DNA of 64,000 nucleotides from Antedon mediterranea (Eukaryota; Echinodermata; Crinoidea; Comatulida; Antedonidae), in NCBI RefSeq assembly GCF_964355755.1, contig NC_092677.1, forward strand, positions 25,762,101 through 25,826,100, written 5' to 3'. Numbering within the stretch: position 1 is the stretch's first letter; each line of letters begins with the position of its first letter. Below the pieces are notes generated by a model. The model did not search any database, was not told where the DNA came from, and saw nothing but the letters and a program-made list of their open reading frames with translations. Below are positions 33,701 through 44,560 of the stretch, piece after piece. The position numbers and the translations under genes were made by a program.

Positions 33701-36514
33701 TATAAAATTATAATCTTATCTACACGGACAAAGTACAGACAAATTATATACAATATAAAAAAAACAAAAGATTATGAAACAATACATAATGGTAGTTAAA
33801 ATGGCATAAAATTCTAAATTGCAAGATTCTACTCATCCCATGCATAATGTATTTGAGGTGTTGCGTAGCGGTATACATTACCGGTCAATCACCTCTAGAG
33901 CGTACAAATAGGTTTCGTAACAGCTTTTATCCAGATGCTATTGAATTCTTGTCAGTATACCGAACGAGAGTGATGTGAAACTTTGTAATTGTTTTTTTTT
34001 TCATTTATCTGTTTTTGTATATCTCATTCTCGGAGCAAACATAATTGTATGTTTTGATTAAATAAATTGAATAAATGTATATTTTATATGCAAATGACAA
34101 TAAAATTTAAAATAAGTAATTTTCCACTGATGAATGAACGAATAAAAAGCAAAAAGAATTTATAAAATACAGTTAAAAGCAGAATACACAATTAAAATCA
34201 ATCTATCAATTTTTCAGAAAACCTAAATCCCAATCTAACTTTGATAGATCATAATATAGCTCTGATAGATCACAATATAGCTCTGATAGATCACAATGTA
34301 ACTCTGATAAATCGCAATGTAACTCTGATAAATTGCAATGTAACTCTGATAGATCGCAATATAGCTCTGATAGATCGCAATGTAACTCTGATAGATCGCA
34401 ATGTAACTCTGATAGATCGCAATGTAACTCTGATAGATCGCAATGTAACTCTGATAGATCGCAATGTAACTCTGATAGATCGCAATGTAACTCTGATAGA
34501 TCGCAATGTAACTCTGATAGATCGCAATGTAACTCTGATAGATCGCAATAAAATAACTCTGATAGATCCCAATATAATAACAATACTAACTAGAGGGTAC
34601 TCCGAGAGTACAAAACCTCCGCCTACTGCAAATCTTGCTGAGGTTTTTTTTTTGTGGACTTTGATATTTGACCCTGACCCTTCAAAATTTAACCACAATT
34701 ATATGATGAGTCATTGATCATTGTGGCTACGTTTGGTGAGAATCGGATAAAAACTGTGGTCTCTAGGCAGTAAAATAGTTTTTTGTTAGTTGTGACCTTG
34801 ACCTATGACCCTCAAATTCGAACTCGTCCGAGCTTTTGAGGCATAGATCATTGTGTCCAAATTTGGTGAGAATCGGATAAAAACTGTGGCCTTCAGGCTG
34901 TTCACAGACACACACACAAACACCAACATACAGGGGTGAAAACATAACCTCCTTGGCGGAGGTAATAAGAACAATGTACTGTAACTTGGATACAGAACAA
35001 CTATTGACGACACATTACAGTTTATTGAAAGTACTCTTAAATAATATTAAGTTCTTACTTGGCTAACTGTATCATAAAAGGTGAAAACTGTAGTTTGAGG
35101 TCGATTTCAGGCAGGCAGAGCCATCCGCGGTCCTTACGCATCACACGATAATCAAAGGCAAGAGCTAGAACGGCACCTCCTGCAAAAGCGTGACCTGTCG
35201 TCGTCGTCAGAAAAAATAGAAAATTATTCAATTCAATCAATTTATTTTTGAAACATAAAACAAAGGATTAATATTATTTGTTATGCCCAAATATGGTAGT
35301 GATATGCCCGAATATGGTAGTGATAGGACATCATCATGTCCATATATGGGCACATCACAATTTTTTGTCACAAAGTTTGATAGTGTAGACAGAACAACAA
35401 AATTTCATACCATTAATTGCGGCAACAGTTGGCATTGGAAAAAGTAATATTTGAAGTAAAACGTCTCGATAATTCTCAACACACTCATTGACATCTTCAA
35501 GCGTCGATTCGCTCATCCATTTCAGATCTAAACCGTTGCTGAAGAACTTGCCATTTCCGGTAACAATCAATGCCTTTGTGTCCGGGTTACTATAGAAATA
35601 AAATCAATTTAAATCAATTTTCCTTTTCCAATGAGTTGACTTTAAGTCCAAAATGGTTCTAAATTTTGTTTCAGAATTGACAACACAATTGGAATACCAA
35701 GATTCATATACAGTATATGGAGTTATTAAAGTCTGTAGTAATAAAAAATAAGAATGGGGTGTTTGGGGGCAAAAATTACATATTTAACCCATTTGAGACC
35801 AAATGGTTTATTGATAATAAAATAATATTTTTTAAAAAATGGGTTATAAGTATATTAGAATTTCTAATATTAATCACCTTTCAAAATGAAAAATAAATGT
35901 ATTTTATTTTGCCTGGCTTTAATACATACATCATTGGGCCAATGACACGATCAAGTATTTATTCAGTTCAATACAATTAGTCTACCAAGCCGGTAATGGA
36001 TTTTAATCATATTTAAATACTTGATTAATAATATCTAGGCCTATATGTTTATGTTAATCCATTTAACTTTCTTCAATATTATTAAATAATTTAATAGCCT
36101 ACTGGTACTGTTGCCATTGGCAATTATTAAATAATCCATTCTGTAACTGTAACGTTTAGGCATCTATTATTATAAAAGTCATGTATGTAACATGATTCAA
36201 ATAGGATGTTAGCCCATTGTTAAGTTCAAAGTCCTGCCTTCACACAAAATATCACTTCCGATTGCAGGACCTGTTGTCAGGTGATACACCATCTTTTCCC
36301 GAGGTACGCCAAAAAGGGAAAAAAATTATGATTAAGATATGACGAAAACCTACCCTAAAACAACTTCTAAGCAGTGTTTTAGTGCTTTACATGAATAACT
36401 ATTAAATCTATTTTCACCATAATTCATATTCAGAATCGCAAACTCTTTATCAAAGGAAACATTATAGCATTTACTGGCACAAAGTTGGCCAGAGGTACTG
36501 GTGGCTGAATCCAT
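30747..36514 (-). CDS. Enoyl-CoA hydratase/isomerase family protein, likely peroxisomal enoyl-CoA delta isomerase (complete, 5 exons, 255 aa)
   Basis: A crotonase-fold enzyme, probably shifting double bonds of unsaturated enoyl-CoA during beta-oxidation. Exons: 36354-36514, 35411-35589, 35059-35194, 31498-31652 and 30747-30883, totalling 768 nt with compatible phases. Visible motifs are the CoA-binding and oxyanion segment FFSNGLDLKWM (near residue 70), PTVAAINGHAFAGGAVLALA (near 107-126) and YRVMRKDRGWLCLPEIDLKL with the candidate catalytic glutamate near 143. The RKDRG and PEID pattern resembles plant and bacterial-type ECI proteins more than mitochondrial ECHS1. The C-terminus is SQL, a non-canonical PTS1-like end, and there is no N-terminal mitochondrial presequence. 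A 3.4-kb intron (31653-35058) holds a minisatellite and several repeats. The hydratase versus isomerase assignment is inference. Confidence 0.88.
30750..30758 (-). other. PTS1-like C-terminal tripeptide SQL of the enoyl-CoA isomerase
   Basis: The last codons before the TAG at 30747-30749 read Ser-Gln-Leu. This differs from the SKL consensus at the middle position. It may be a weak peroxisomal signal or no signal at all. Confidence 0.45.
31010..31336. repeat. MITE family A: two fragments and one complete copy
   Basis: Left-end fragments at 31010-31040 and 31100-31175 are followed by a complete copy at 31187-31336 ending GATAGTGTGGACAGAGCTTA. All lie in the last intron of the isomerase gene. 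Confidence 0.75.
31745..31895 (+). repeat. tRNA-derived SINE in the isomerase gene
   Basis: GGAGCTGTAGCAATGTATCT and GTCCTGGGTTCAAATCCTGT precede the CAACTCCACTCTCAAAGACT tail shared with 9633-9745. Confidence 0.65.
32084..32275. repeat. Two adjacent copies of the CTTTGATCGTCCTCA repeat
   Basis: AAGAACTGAGTTTCTCGACG and AAGAACTGTTGAGTTTCTCA start the copies; each ends GTCCTCAGGAGTGAG. Confidence 0.65.
33047..33414. repeat. MITE with ~80-bp imperfect inverted repeats in the isomerase intron
   Basis: ATAGAGTTCTGCTGTGTGAT...AAAAAATGCGTTCAACG on the left is mirrored by GTTGAACGCATTTTTTTGG...ACCGCAGAACTCTAT on the right. Confidence 0.7.
34240..34578. repeat. Minisatellite, 21-bp unit, about 15 copies
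   Basis: The unit is ATCGCAATGTAACTCTGATAG. Because 21 is a multiple of three, several long frames stay open on both strands; these are repeat artefacts. Confidence 0.92.
34600..34970. repeat. Dispersed repeat ending in a CCTCCTTGGCGGAGGT motif
   Basis: It contains two copies of TTGGTGAGAATCGGATAAAA and TGACCTTGACCTATGACCCT words typical of widespread marine-invertebrate retroposons, then an ACACACAC run and AACCTCCTTGGCGGAGGTAA. Confidence 0.65.
35283..35394. repeat. MITE family A, truncated on the left, isomerase intron 2
   Basis: The right terminus GATAGTGTAGACAGA ends about 17 bp before the exon at 35411. Confidence 0.75.
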
Positions 36515-37054
36515 GTCGACTCGAGCGTTTCCGCCCTCTGTAATTTATACCAAACTTTAAAATTCAACTCCTTGAAGCTATAGAGGGCGTAATCTAAACT
36601 TAAACATAGAGGGCAGAAAATTAGTCGAGCGTTTCGATGACTACATAAAGCTTTTAATATTTTTTTGTTTTATCGGGTGACAATTTATACTTTTTATAGG
36701 CCCTAAATAAACGATAACTATTTTTAGATATGATTTATTTGAAAGGTAGGATTATTTAGAAAAACATTTGCTAGGCCTATTTTGATAGAGATCGGACAGA
36801 TTATACGGTATACAGTAACAAACAAAGAGGGACATTGTAGTGTCACTGTACTCAGTCATCATATCACTGTCTCTCTGGACTGATTAAAAAAAAAAAGGAG
36901 AGAGAGATTCATGCAGTGAACATAACATCCAGAGAGGGTGGGGTAATGTTAGAGTATTACTGTGGTATTGAGGCTTCTCTGGGCCTAGGTAGTTTGCTAA
37001 TGACATTTTAAAATGTAATTTGTTATATTTAGATTTGTTTTTCAGCTCAGAAAC
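36515..37054. promoter_or_regulatory. Shared intergenic region between divergent isomerase and FBXO15 genes (candidate bidirectional promoter)
   Basis: Only 540 bp separate the two opposed start codons. The FBXO15 side probably contains a 5'UTR intron acceptor just before its ATG. The segment holds GAGGGC-type short repeats near 36530-36615 and no clear TATA box. Coregulation is inference from spacing. Confidence 0.4.
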
Positions 37055-40000
37055 ATGGGTGAACATCACAAGAAAGTTCTGCAACAGTACCTGAGATCAC
37101 ATCAATCAAAATCTAAAACACATGATGGTGAACATTCCTCCTCCTATAGGCCGAATGCCGGTGATTCAATTGATAGGTATATCTTTTAATTAAACATACC
37201 TTAAAACCACACCCTTCCGAGATGTGCTATTATTGTACACTGTCAGTGCAGTGGTGCATCTGAGTTGTAGGCCTAACAGTATACACTCTTTTTAAGATTA
37301 CTAATTAAGATTAAATTTATTTTTATACTTCAGAACAACTACTACGCTAAATGAAAAATTTAAATGGATGAAAGTTTCAAAAACAGAATCAAGCACTTCT
37401 GCTCCTAGAAATACCGCATTACGGAAGACGTTGCCAAGGATACCTGTAGCAAGACGCAAACTAAAGATTGATGACTTACCAGATGAAATCTTGCTTATCA
37501 TCTTTGAATTCCTACCAGCAAATGACCTTTTGGTGTCAGCAAGTGTTTGCAGAAGATGGTTAAAGCTGTCCAATGATGAGTAAGTATCATTGTCACCTGA
37601 CCACAACCAGTGCAGCAAGAATTGAGTAGTAATGAGTATTATGAGTGAAATTGGGGTCACCAACTCTGTGTCATCCAGGTCAATTTAGTGTCACCAACTC
37701 TGTGTCATCCAGGTCAATTTAGTGTCACCAACTCTGTGTCATCCAGGTCAATTTGGTGTCACCAACTCTGTGTCATCCAGGTCAATTTGGTGTCACCAAC
37801 TCTGTGTCATTGGTCAAATCAGTGTCAAAACCAACTCTATGGCTGAAGAACAAAGGAGTCTACACAGACTTCACCAGCGTAGTGACATAGTTGCTGATAA
37901 TTGTAACTTGGAGAGTATATATCTAACACTTACATTGATGTGAAATAAGTGTCAAAATGTCAATATGTAATATTTCCACATGCAATGATTATTTATGTTA
38001 ATTAGGTTATGATAAACTAAAATTTGATAATTCCCATAAAATGTTAAAATAAGTACATGATACGAACGACAGATAAACATAAATGATGACAGATAAATAT
38101 AAATGATGACAGATAAACATAAATGATGACAGATAAACATAAATGATGACAGATAAACATAAATGATGACAGATAAACATAAATGATGACAGATAAACAT
38201 AAATGATGACAGATAAACATAAATGATGACAGATAAACATAAATGATGACAGATAAACATAAATGCCCATGAAAATGGTTAATTTTCTTCTTCAGTATTC
38301 TGTGGCAAGGATTGTACATAAAGTATGGACAGCTAAAGAGGAACGAATCTGTGGATGTTCAATTGAAGTGTCATGGTGGAATAAGATGGAAACGAGAATG
38401 TATTAGAAGGTAAGAATAGAGGTTCATGGGAATGCTGATGACAATGAATATGTTATCCTAAAGCTCTGTCTGTGATGTGCCCAAATATGGTAGTGATATG
38501 CTTAAATATGGTAGTGATATGACATCATCATGTCCATATATGGGCACATCATATTTTTTTTTCACATAAAGTTTGATAGTGTAGACAGAGCTTAAGCTGG
38601 TAATTTATTATGAGTTATTATACACAGATACATTTACAATTGTTTATGTTTTCAATCTATAGATGCATTGAGAAGAGAAACTCAAGACTTAAGTTGCTAC
38701 TTAAAAAAATAAACAATTATACATTACTTCCTGGAGAAACAAAGAAGGTAATAGAGTAAGTATACATTTGTATAAACCACATGGTAATTTGCATATTTAT
38801 GTGTTGTTTCCCCTTCCTCCATCCCTTAAAAGTTTCAGTTATCTATTAAAAAAAAAACCGAAAATAACTTCCATTTTTTTCTGTTTTAAATACTACACTA
38901 GAAAACTTGGTATAAAATGGCAGTTGGTTTTAACAGACAGCGACAAGAATGAGCATATCATTGACCAATCAGATGTCTCCCATTTTCTAACCTCCATAAC
39001 AGTTCGTTGGTATAGCTTGGAGTTTCCTCCAATCAGAAACATTCGTCAAGTTGCCATATATGCCATAGCGCCTGTGTTTTTTCATAAGAATGGTAGTCCA
39101 GTTGTAAATAGGTACTATTGAGGGAAAGCATTTTATATTCAAATTTCAATTATTCAACTACAGAACAGTAACAAATAATTAAAATAATAATATGACAATT
39201 CTACAACAGATAAAATTCTTATCTAATACAAAAGAAAGTGCATTATGATTTTCTAATGATATGATGACAAAAATAATCATCACTGTGAAAGTGAAAGTCG
39301 TACCAAACAGGGATTGAACTCTTGGACTTGTTTAATCATTTATTTTGATTTGGAAAAAAAAAGTGATTGATAGTTCTTTTTTTAATTTAAACTTAAAATC
39401 TTGTTTCAGTCCATGTCAAAGGTCATTGCTTCTAAAGAGTAACCCACAGACGATTCTTAAAGGACAAGAAATTGGTGGAGATGACCGAGTGAGTCTTTAT
39501 TACGTGCAAGGTGGTCCACTGCTTGCAGTCTGGAAGGTAAGCTTCAAGATAACGTCTTCTGGCGCACTCTCAAGCGCATAGCCACTATCGTTTATCTTTA
39601 TCATCTTAAAAAAAGAGGTGGTTGGGGGAACTGTACAGAAGCTTGTTGAGAACCTTTGGTATCAATCAATCAAAATCAACATTTATTTCCAAAATTGTGG
39701 TGTCACCAAAAAAGCAAAAGCTTGTGTCAGGGACGCCAAAACAAAACATTCAAAAGCAAACAAAACATATATATATAAGACACAGAAATGAAAATAACAA
39801 TAAAACGTAAAGCCGTACATTTCAATTGCAGTATAAATGATATAAATACATTTTCAATTGCTAGAGGTAAATATATTAGCAAAAACAGTATCTCTGTGGC
39901 AGTGGCGTAATGGCCATGAGCGCTCACTGGCTAAACCCAGGGGCACCAGAACTAAGGGGGCCCCAGTGCATTAGCAGCCCAAATGCAATTACCCAGTGTG

Positions 40001-42542
40001 GGAGGGCCTTTAGGAGTGTTAAAACAGGGGCCTTTGCCCCATGCGTTACGCCACTGCCCTGTGGAAAACCACAACAGCATTCTCCCAAAACCTAAATATA
40101 CAGGTTTCTATTTTCAGTCTGGTTTCATAAATTAGAATTAGAAAATGTTCACCCTCCAAATTTTGTTTGTTAAAGGAAGACGGAGATCTTGCATTTGTAA
40201 GCCAGTCTTTCCACTGCTCACATCTCATCCAGAGGTGTCTCCATGGATCTTCTGAAAGGTCAGTGACTCTCGCATCTACGATTTAAGTTAATGTGAAACT
40301 AAACAAACATTCTCATAGCAGAATCTTGACTCAATTAATACAGCAGACAGGGTTCAAAGCTCTCAAGGGACAGTTGAGTGCAGGGTCAGATCCAGGAGGT
40401 TTAAAACAGCGTGGCAACAGCGATTGCTATTACAATTAATATATAAAAAATTAGTTCATAATTTAATTTTAGCCGTCAAAAGAGGAAGCACGTCTCCAGC
40501 GGTATATATGTAAATGAACAGTTACGAAAGTGAAATCAAAATAAAGTTTTTTTTTACTTTAGACACTTTTTTTTCTTTTTTTTAGTATTCATCGTCCAAT
40601 TCTAAAAAAACCACCAGTAGATGATATAGACCCCCAATATGGTAAGAGAAATGTATTTTTTTATTGAGTCTATTGCCTCAGAATTCAACTCGGTATATCC
40701 TCGATTTTAGGTCTATCTACATTATCAAACTGATAATGTGCCCATATATGGACATGATGTCATATATTTAGGCATATCACTACCATATTTGGGCACATCA
40801 CACTTTTTTTGTCCAACTAGTTTTATAGTGTAGACAGAGCTTTACGATATCACTGTTTTATTTCAAGGTCTCCACGACTACACTTGTGTAGTGGAATTGC
40901 GTAACCAGAGGGCAGCCCACTGGAATCAACAATTCACATTCCTTCATACATGCAAGACAAAGATAGGTAAGAAATAGAAATTCCATTTCATTTAAGATTG
41001 ACTTTAAGCATAAATATGCAACGTAAGTGTAAAAAAAAGGACTTCCAAATGTTTACTGTTCTGTTTTTAAATTCCTTGTTTGTTTAACTTTATGTTTATT
41101 TACTTTAAGTTTAAAATTTAAAATTTTGCGATTTTTTGTGTGTTTTATATACACTTTCATAATGCTACAAAGTTGATGGAATGGCAAAACTTGTTCTGAT
41201 CAGAGAAGATAAAGCAACGGATCACTCGGCCACGAGTAAGAAACTCTCATTGCCATGGAAAACGGAGATCTTTAAAGGAATCATACAGGTATAATAATGA
41301 CACTTAAAAGTGAACTGTACTCGCCAGTGGCGTAACGGCTATGAGCGTTCATTGGCTAAACCCATTGGCCTCGGATCTTAGGGCCCCCTGAGCAGTGTCC
41401 AGAGGAAAAAACAGGCATTAAAATATGTCGAAAAAGGTTAAAAACACCCGAGGCCTCCAGCGTTGAAGGCCACAGTTCCTAAGCCAGGGGGCCTCAGGTC
41501 TCTATGTTACGCCACTGGTACTCGCTCAAACATTTAGCACACTAGGTGTTGTTTGCAATGGTCTGCTGTTCCACTCACACTAAAAAGGGTACAAAAATGG
41601 TCACCATGGGTTGTTTTTTGAGAATTTTCAACACTATAAATCACTATACTAATATATTTTTGTTTTATACTTTTTTGAAAGAATGTTTGCATTATGGATG
41701 TGACATTGCATGATGAATTCAAGGAAGTGATGTGGACCGTAAGGTACAAGATCTCTTTATGTAAATGTATATTTTTAAAAATATATAAATAATACTAGAA
41801 TAGTCAAGTTTTAACTAGAAACTCGTAAGTTTAAGCACTAAATTATTTTATATATTTGTTTTTAATTACAGTTCGCCTGTAGTAATAGCTGAAACAGAAG
41901 ACCACAAAGGTTAGTACAGTATGGCTATAATGTTTTAATATTACGTAGTATTTATATATACCTGCATGCTTACAAGGCAAACAAATTAGGGTTAGTCACA
42001 GAAGTTCTTGTTCAGTTTATAGCACTCCTAAGGGGCCCTCCAGTGCTGGGTAGTTGTATTGTGACTGCTCATGCTCTGGGGCCCTTTAGCCTTGGGGCCC
42101 CTGGGTTTAGCACTCCTGAAGGCTCCTCCAACACTGGGTAGTTGCATTAGACTATTCATGTTGTGGGGCCGTGGGTTTAGCCAATGAGCGCTTATAGCCA
42201 TCACGCCGCTTTTCTCGATAAACTATATGTATTCTTTTACAGTGGATTTTACATATGATGGTCCTGAATATCACATCACATACAATGATGAGACTGGTCA
42301 TGTGATGTTGCGTTTAATTTGGGTAGGTTATCAAATGTTTATTTAATACTTTTGTTAAAAACAATTTTTTTTTTAATGGTAGAAATAGTTGAATAGGCCA
42401 AATGCATAAGGTTGCCAGGTTATGTACTGAAGTTTTTAAATTTTAATTACAGATTGAAGACAGAGACATATTTTTGATAACTAAAGCGGAGTTAAATCTA
42501 TCCTGTAAAGCTATCAATCAATGGTTTAAAACAAAGTACTAA
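37055..42542 (+). CDS. FBXO15: F-box only protein 15-like (complete, 14 exons, 511 aa)
   Basis: Predicted substrate-recognition subunit of an SCF (SKP1-CUL1-F-box) ubiquitin ligase. Exons: 37055-37176, 37334-37579, 38296-38409, 38663-38755, 38902-39111, 39410-39536, 40176-40258, 40586-40641, 40868-40966, 41173-41288, 41682-41743, 41872-41909, 42243-42322 and 42453-42542. They sum to 1536 nt and all junctions keep frame. The F-box is near residues 86-123 (IDDLPDEILLIIFEFLPAND, then VCRRWLKL). Downstream are IKWQLVLTD, ITVRWYSLEFPPIRN and GLHDYTCVVELRNQ, which fit FBXO15 in order, and the length is close to human FBXO15 (about 510 aa). No WD40 or LRR repeats are present. The ATG follows a likely 5'UTR acceptor (TTTGTTTTTCAG). 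Mouse Fbxo15 is known as an embryonic stem cell marker, but its invertebrate role is unknown. The FBXO15 label is less certain than the F-box call. Confidence 0.85.
37655..37815. repeat. Minisatellite, ~36-bp unit, about 4 copies, FBXO15 intron 2
   Basis: The unit is GTGTCACCAACTCTGTGTCA followed by TCCAGGTCAATTTA/G. Confidence 0.88.
38066..38265. repeat. Minisatellite, 20-bp unit, about 10 copies, FBXO15 intron 2
   Basis: The near-perfect unit ACAGATAAACATAAATGATG repeats up to about 30 bp before exon 3. Minus-strand frames through it are artefacts. Confidence 0.93.
38458..38595. repeat. MITE family A, FBXO15 intron 3
   Basis: The left terminus AAAGCTCTGTC is shortened; the right is complete, GATAGTGTAGACAGAGCTTA. 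Confidence 0.8.
39280..39335 (-). repeat. Possible tRNA-derived SINE fragment
   Basis: On the minus strand CAAGAGTTCAATCCCTGTTT resembles a B-box. Nothing else of the element is visible. Confidence 0.35.
39900..40056. repeat. hAT-like MITE, CAGTGGCGTAA termini, FBXO15 intron 6
   Basis: CAGTGGCGTAATGGCCATGA and GCGTTACGCCACTG are inverted termini. Confidence 0.7.
40708..40845. repeat. MITE family A, FBXO15 intron 8
   Basis: Ends ATAGTGTAGACAGAGCTTTA about 20 bp before exon 9. Confidence 0.8.
41325..41517. repeat. hAT-like MITE, CAGTGGCGTAA termini, FBXO15 intron 10
   Basis: CAGTGGCGTAACGGCTATGA and TATGTTACGCCACTG are inverted termini. A related fragment without termini is at 42020-42200. 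Confidence 0.72.
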
Positions 42543-42936
42543 AAGGAAGGAGTTACATCACAAAATGAATACACAGAAAAATATAGTATATATATATATA
42601 TACAAATTGCTTATGATCGGTATAGTGCCTCCAGGGGACGAACAGTGTTCCTCCCTTTTTTATACTTCTCCTGTAGTGTTCACTTTTATGTGCGCTTCAC
42701 AACACATGGTTATAAAAGTAAATAGGATTTTTACCGCAGGGGAGTGTCCCACCGGAGGTGCTGACCAGTCGTGGGCGATCCATATTGATTTTTTTCAATT
42801 GGTTTTGTTATGTGATACATAATTTATTTCAATTTGTTTTTGTTAATGAATGTTGTTTGGTGTGTGTACTCTACATGTATATGGTATCCAAACTGACAAG
42901 AACTCACTTCTTTTGGTACTATTGTAATTCTGAATG

Positions 42937-42942
42937 AATAAA
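42937..42942 (+). promoter_or_regulatory. Candidate polyadenylation signal of the FBXO15-like gene
   Basis: AATAAA occurs about 395 bp downstream of the stop codon in AT-rich sequence with no intervening gene. It is assigned by position only. Confidence 0.4.
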
Positions 42943-43008
42943 GAATTGATATATTAGTGTAAGACCATACATACGTGTGTGTGCAATAACACAAAATTAT
43001 TTATTTGA

Positions 43009-43105
43009 CAAAAAAAGTGTGATGTGCTCAAATATGGTAGTGATTATGATATCATCGTGTCCCTCCCAAGTTTGATAGTGTATTATAGTAGACAGATTTT
43101 TAGAC
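43009..43105. repeat. MITE family A, degraded
   Basis: Contains GACAAAAAAAGTGTGATGTG and AAGTTTGATAGTGTATTATA. The termini are damaged. Confidence 0.6.
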
Positions 43106-43739
43106 CATACCTGTTTATCTGTGAAATAACAATAAATGATTTATAGAATACTTTATCATATCATCACAGTAAATTATTTATTTATAAAATAAATACATAC
43201 AGTCTGATCAGCTTTTTTTTGCAGAAAAATTGACATAAATTTTTAGCTAACTATGCAAAAAATTGAAGTACATAACTATGCGAAAAAATCGAAATAGATT
43301 AGTAAATATGCAAACAAATTTAAAATATATGTATGTCCCTTGAAACACAAAAAAATGAAAGTCAAAATATTCTAAATTTAAATTGGCCATATCAAAATAA
43401 TATTAAAATTATTCACCTTAAGTCGAAAATTCGAGTCAAAAACACCAATTGTACGTAATTAACAGCTAAATTAATTTGATTACATTTTGTCTGGATAATC
43501 GTCCCGAGCGAAAGTAAACAAAAATTTCAAACCACGAGTATGCATTATGCATGATGCTAATTAGCATTGTTTACAACTCCTCACAGTTGTGAAGGTGTTC
43601 TCACACAGATCGCGAAGAAGTTTTACAAGCGCGTTGCATTATGAGATATGTTTTGATAGAAAACTTTGACTGGAAGTCAAAGTTATTTTTTGAACCAAAA
43701 AACGTCTGTATTTCAGTTAAATGATTTTTTTTTCGACTC

Positions 43740-43858
43740 ATTTTTGGTAAAAATTAATAAATATTATGATACTTCAAAATGACCCACTTTTTTTCAAAAT
43801 ATTTTTTTTTTTTTTTTGGATTTGACAAAGGGACAATACATCTTTAACTATAACTATG
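43740..43858. repeat. Family C MITE, right end
   Basis: Ends AAGGGACAATACATCTTTAA. The left terminus was not found with confidence. Confidence 0.5.
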
Positions 43859-44074
43859 CGAAAAAATGAAATACATGTGTAACTAACTATGCCAAAAATT
43901 GAAATATTATGTTTAACTCTATGCGGAAAATTGAAATATGCAAACACATGTAACGAACTATGCGAAAAAATTCACCTATTTACCCAAGTCGTAAGTGTAC
44001 ATAGGGTCTTTCAAAAGAAATCTTGATTTTTGAAAAATATGCTAGTTGCAATGTTTACTTATGACGTGGGAGAA

Positions 44075-44198
44075 TTAGTCGTCTGTTTGTAGAACAGTGT
44101 TTATGTAGTTGTGTAGTGTAGCGTTTTGAAGAATTGCATTATGTTCCCCTCCCGATATCTCAAATTCTAAAACTGGTTGTGTTTGTTCCTTCTGTCAC
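44075..44198 (-). pseudogene. Duplicated terminal exon of PLA2G15, disabled by an in-frame stop
   Basis: This is a second, slightly diverged copy of the last PLA2G15 exon (47963-48095), lying 3.8 kb downstream on the same strand. It keeps a TTTCTACAG acceptor and reads EFEISGGEHNAILQNATLHN, then NTVLQTDD and a TAA. In the phase used by the real exon its first full codon is TGA instead of TGG, so splicing to it would remove the catalytic-histidine segment. It is three codons shorter than the original. It is probably a pseudo-exon left by local duplication; a rarely used alternative 3' end is possible. Confidence 0.75.
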
Positions 44199-44294
44199 CT
44201 GTAGAAATTGAAACAAGTTTAATTATTTTCGTTATTCTCTTGTGGGATTCAATCTAATTTTTTATACTTATTATTCTTGATGGTTATTTCTAAA

Positions 44295-44560
44295 TTAACC
44301 ATTTTTATACTTTGATAGGATAAATAAATAAACTGTATGGAAAAGAAAATTTTGGATTTTTTTAAAAACATTCTGAGAGACTAAAGAGTCTAAAATGGCA
44401 GATGGAAGATTATTCCTCAGTGTGGGTCCGGCATATCTTATTAATGTGTTAGAATGTGTTGGTTTTATAGGTGGGTACAGACATTTGTTTTGAGATCGAG
44501 TGTGGTGGTGTGGAGAGACGAATTGAAGGTAAAAGGAAAACATGAGTTGGTTAATGCAGG
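44295..44560 (-). mobile_element. Non-LTR retrotransposon (LINE) 3' remnant, reverse-transcriptase C-terminal tail
   Basis: The minus-strand frame reads HTRSQNKCLYPPIKPTHSNT, then IRYAGPTLRNNLPSAILDS and VFKKIQNFLF. This order (HxTRSQ, a YxGxxLWNxLP-like block, then FKKxLxxxLF) is typical of the end of CR1/Jockey-type LINE ORF2 proteins. The upstream RT domain is not seen, so this is a truncated copy. Confidence 0.6.

Noticed and set aside
34206-34717. Repeat-protein open frames on both strands (NVTLIDR, CDLSELH)
   Set aside because: They are translations of a 21-bp minisatellite within an intron.
37952-38319. Repeat frames reading FICHHLCLSVIIYVYLSS
   Set aside because: They come from the 20-bp minisatellite in FBXO15 intron 2.
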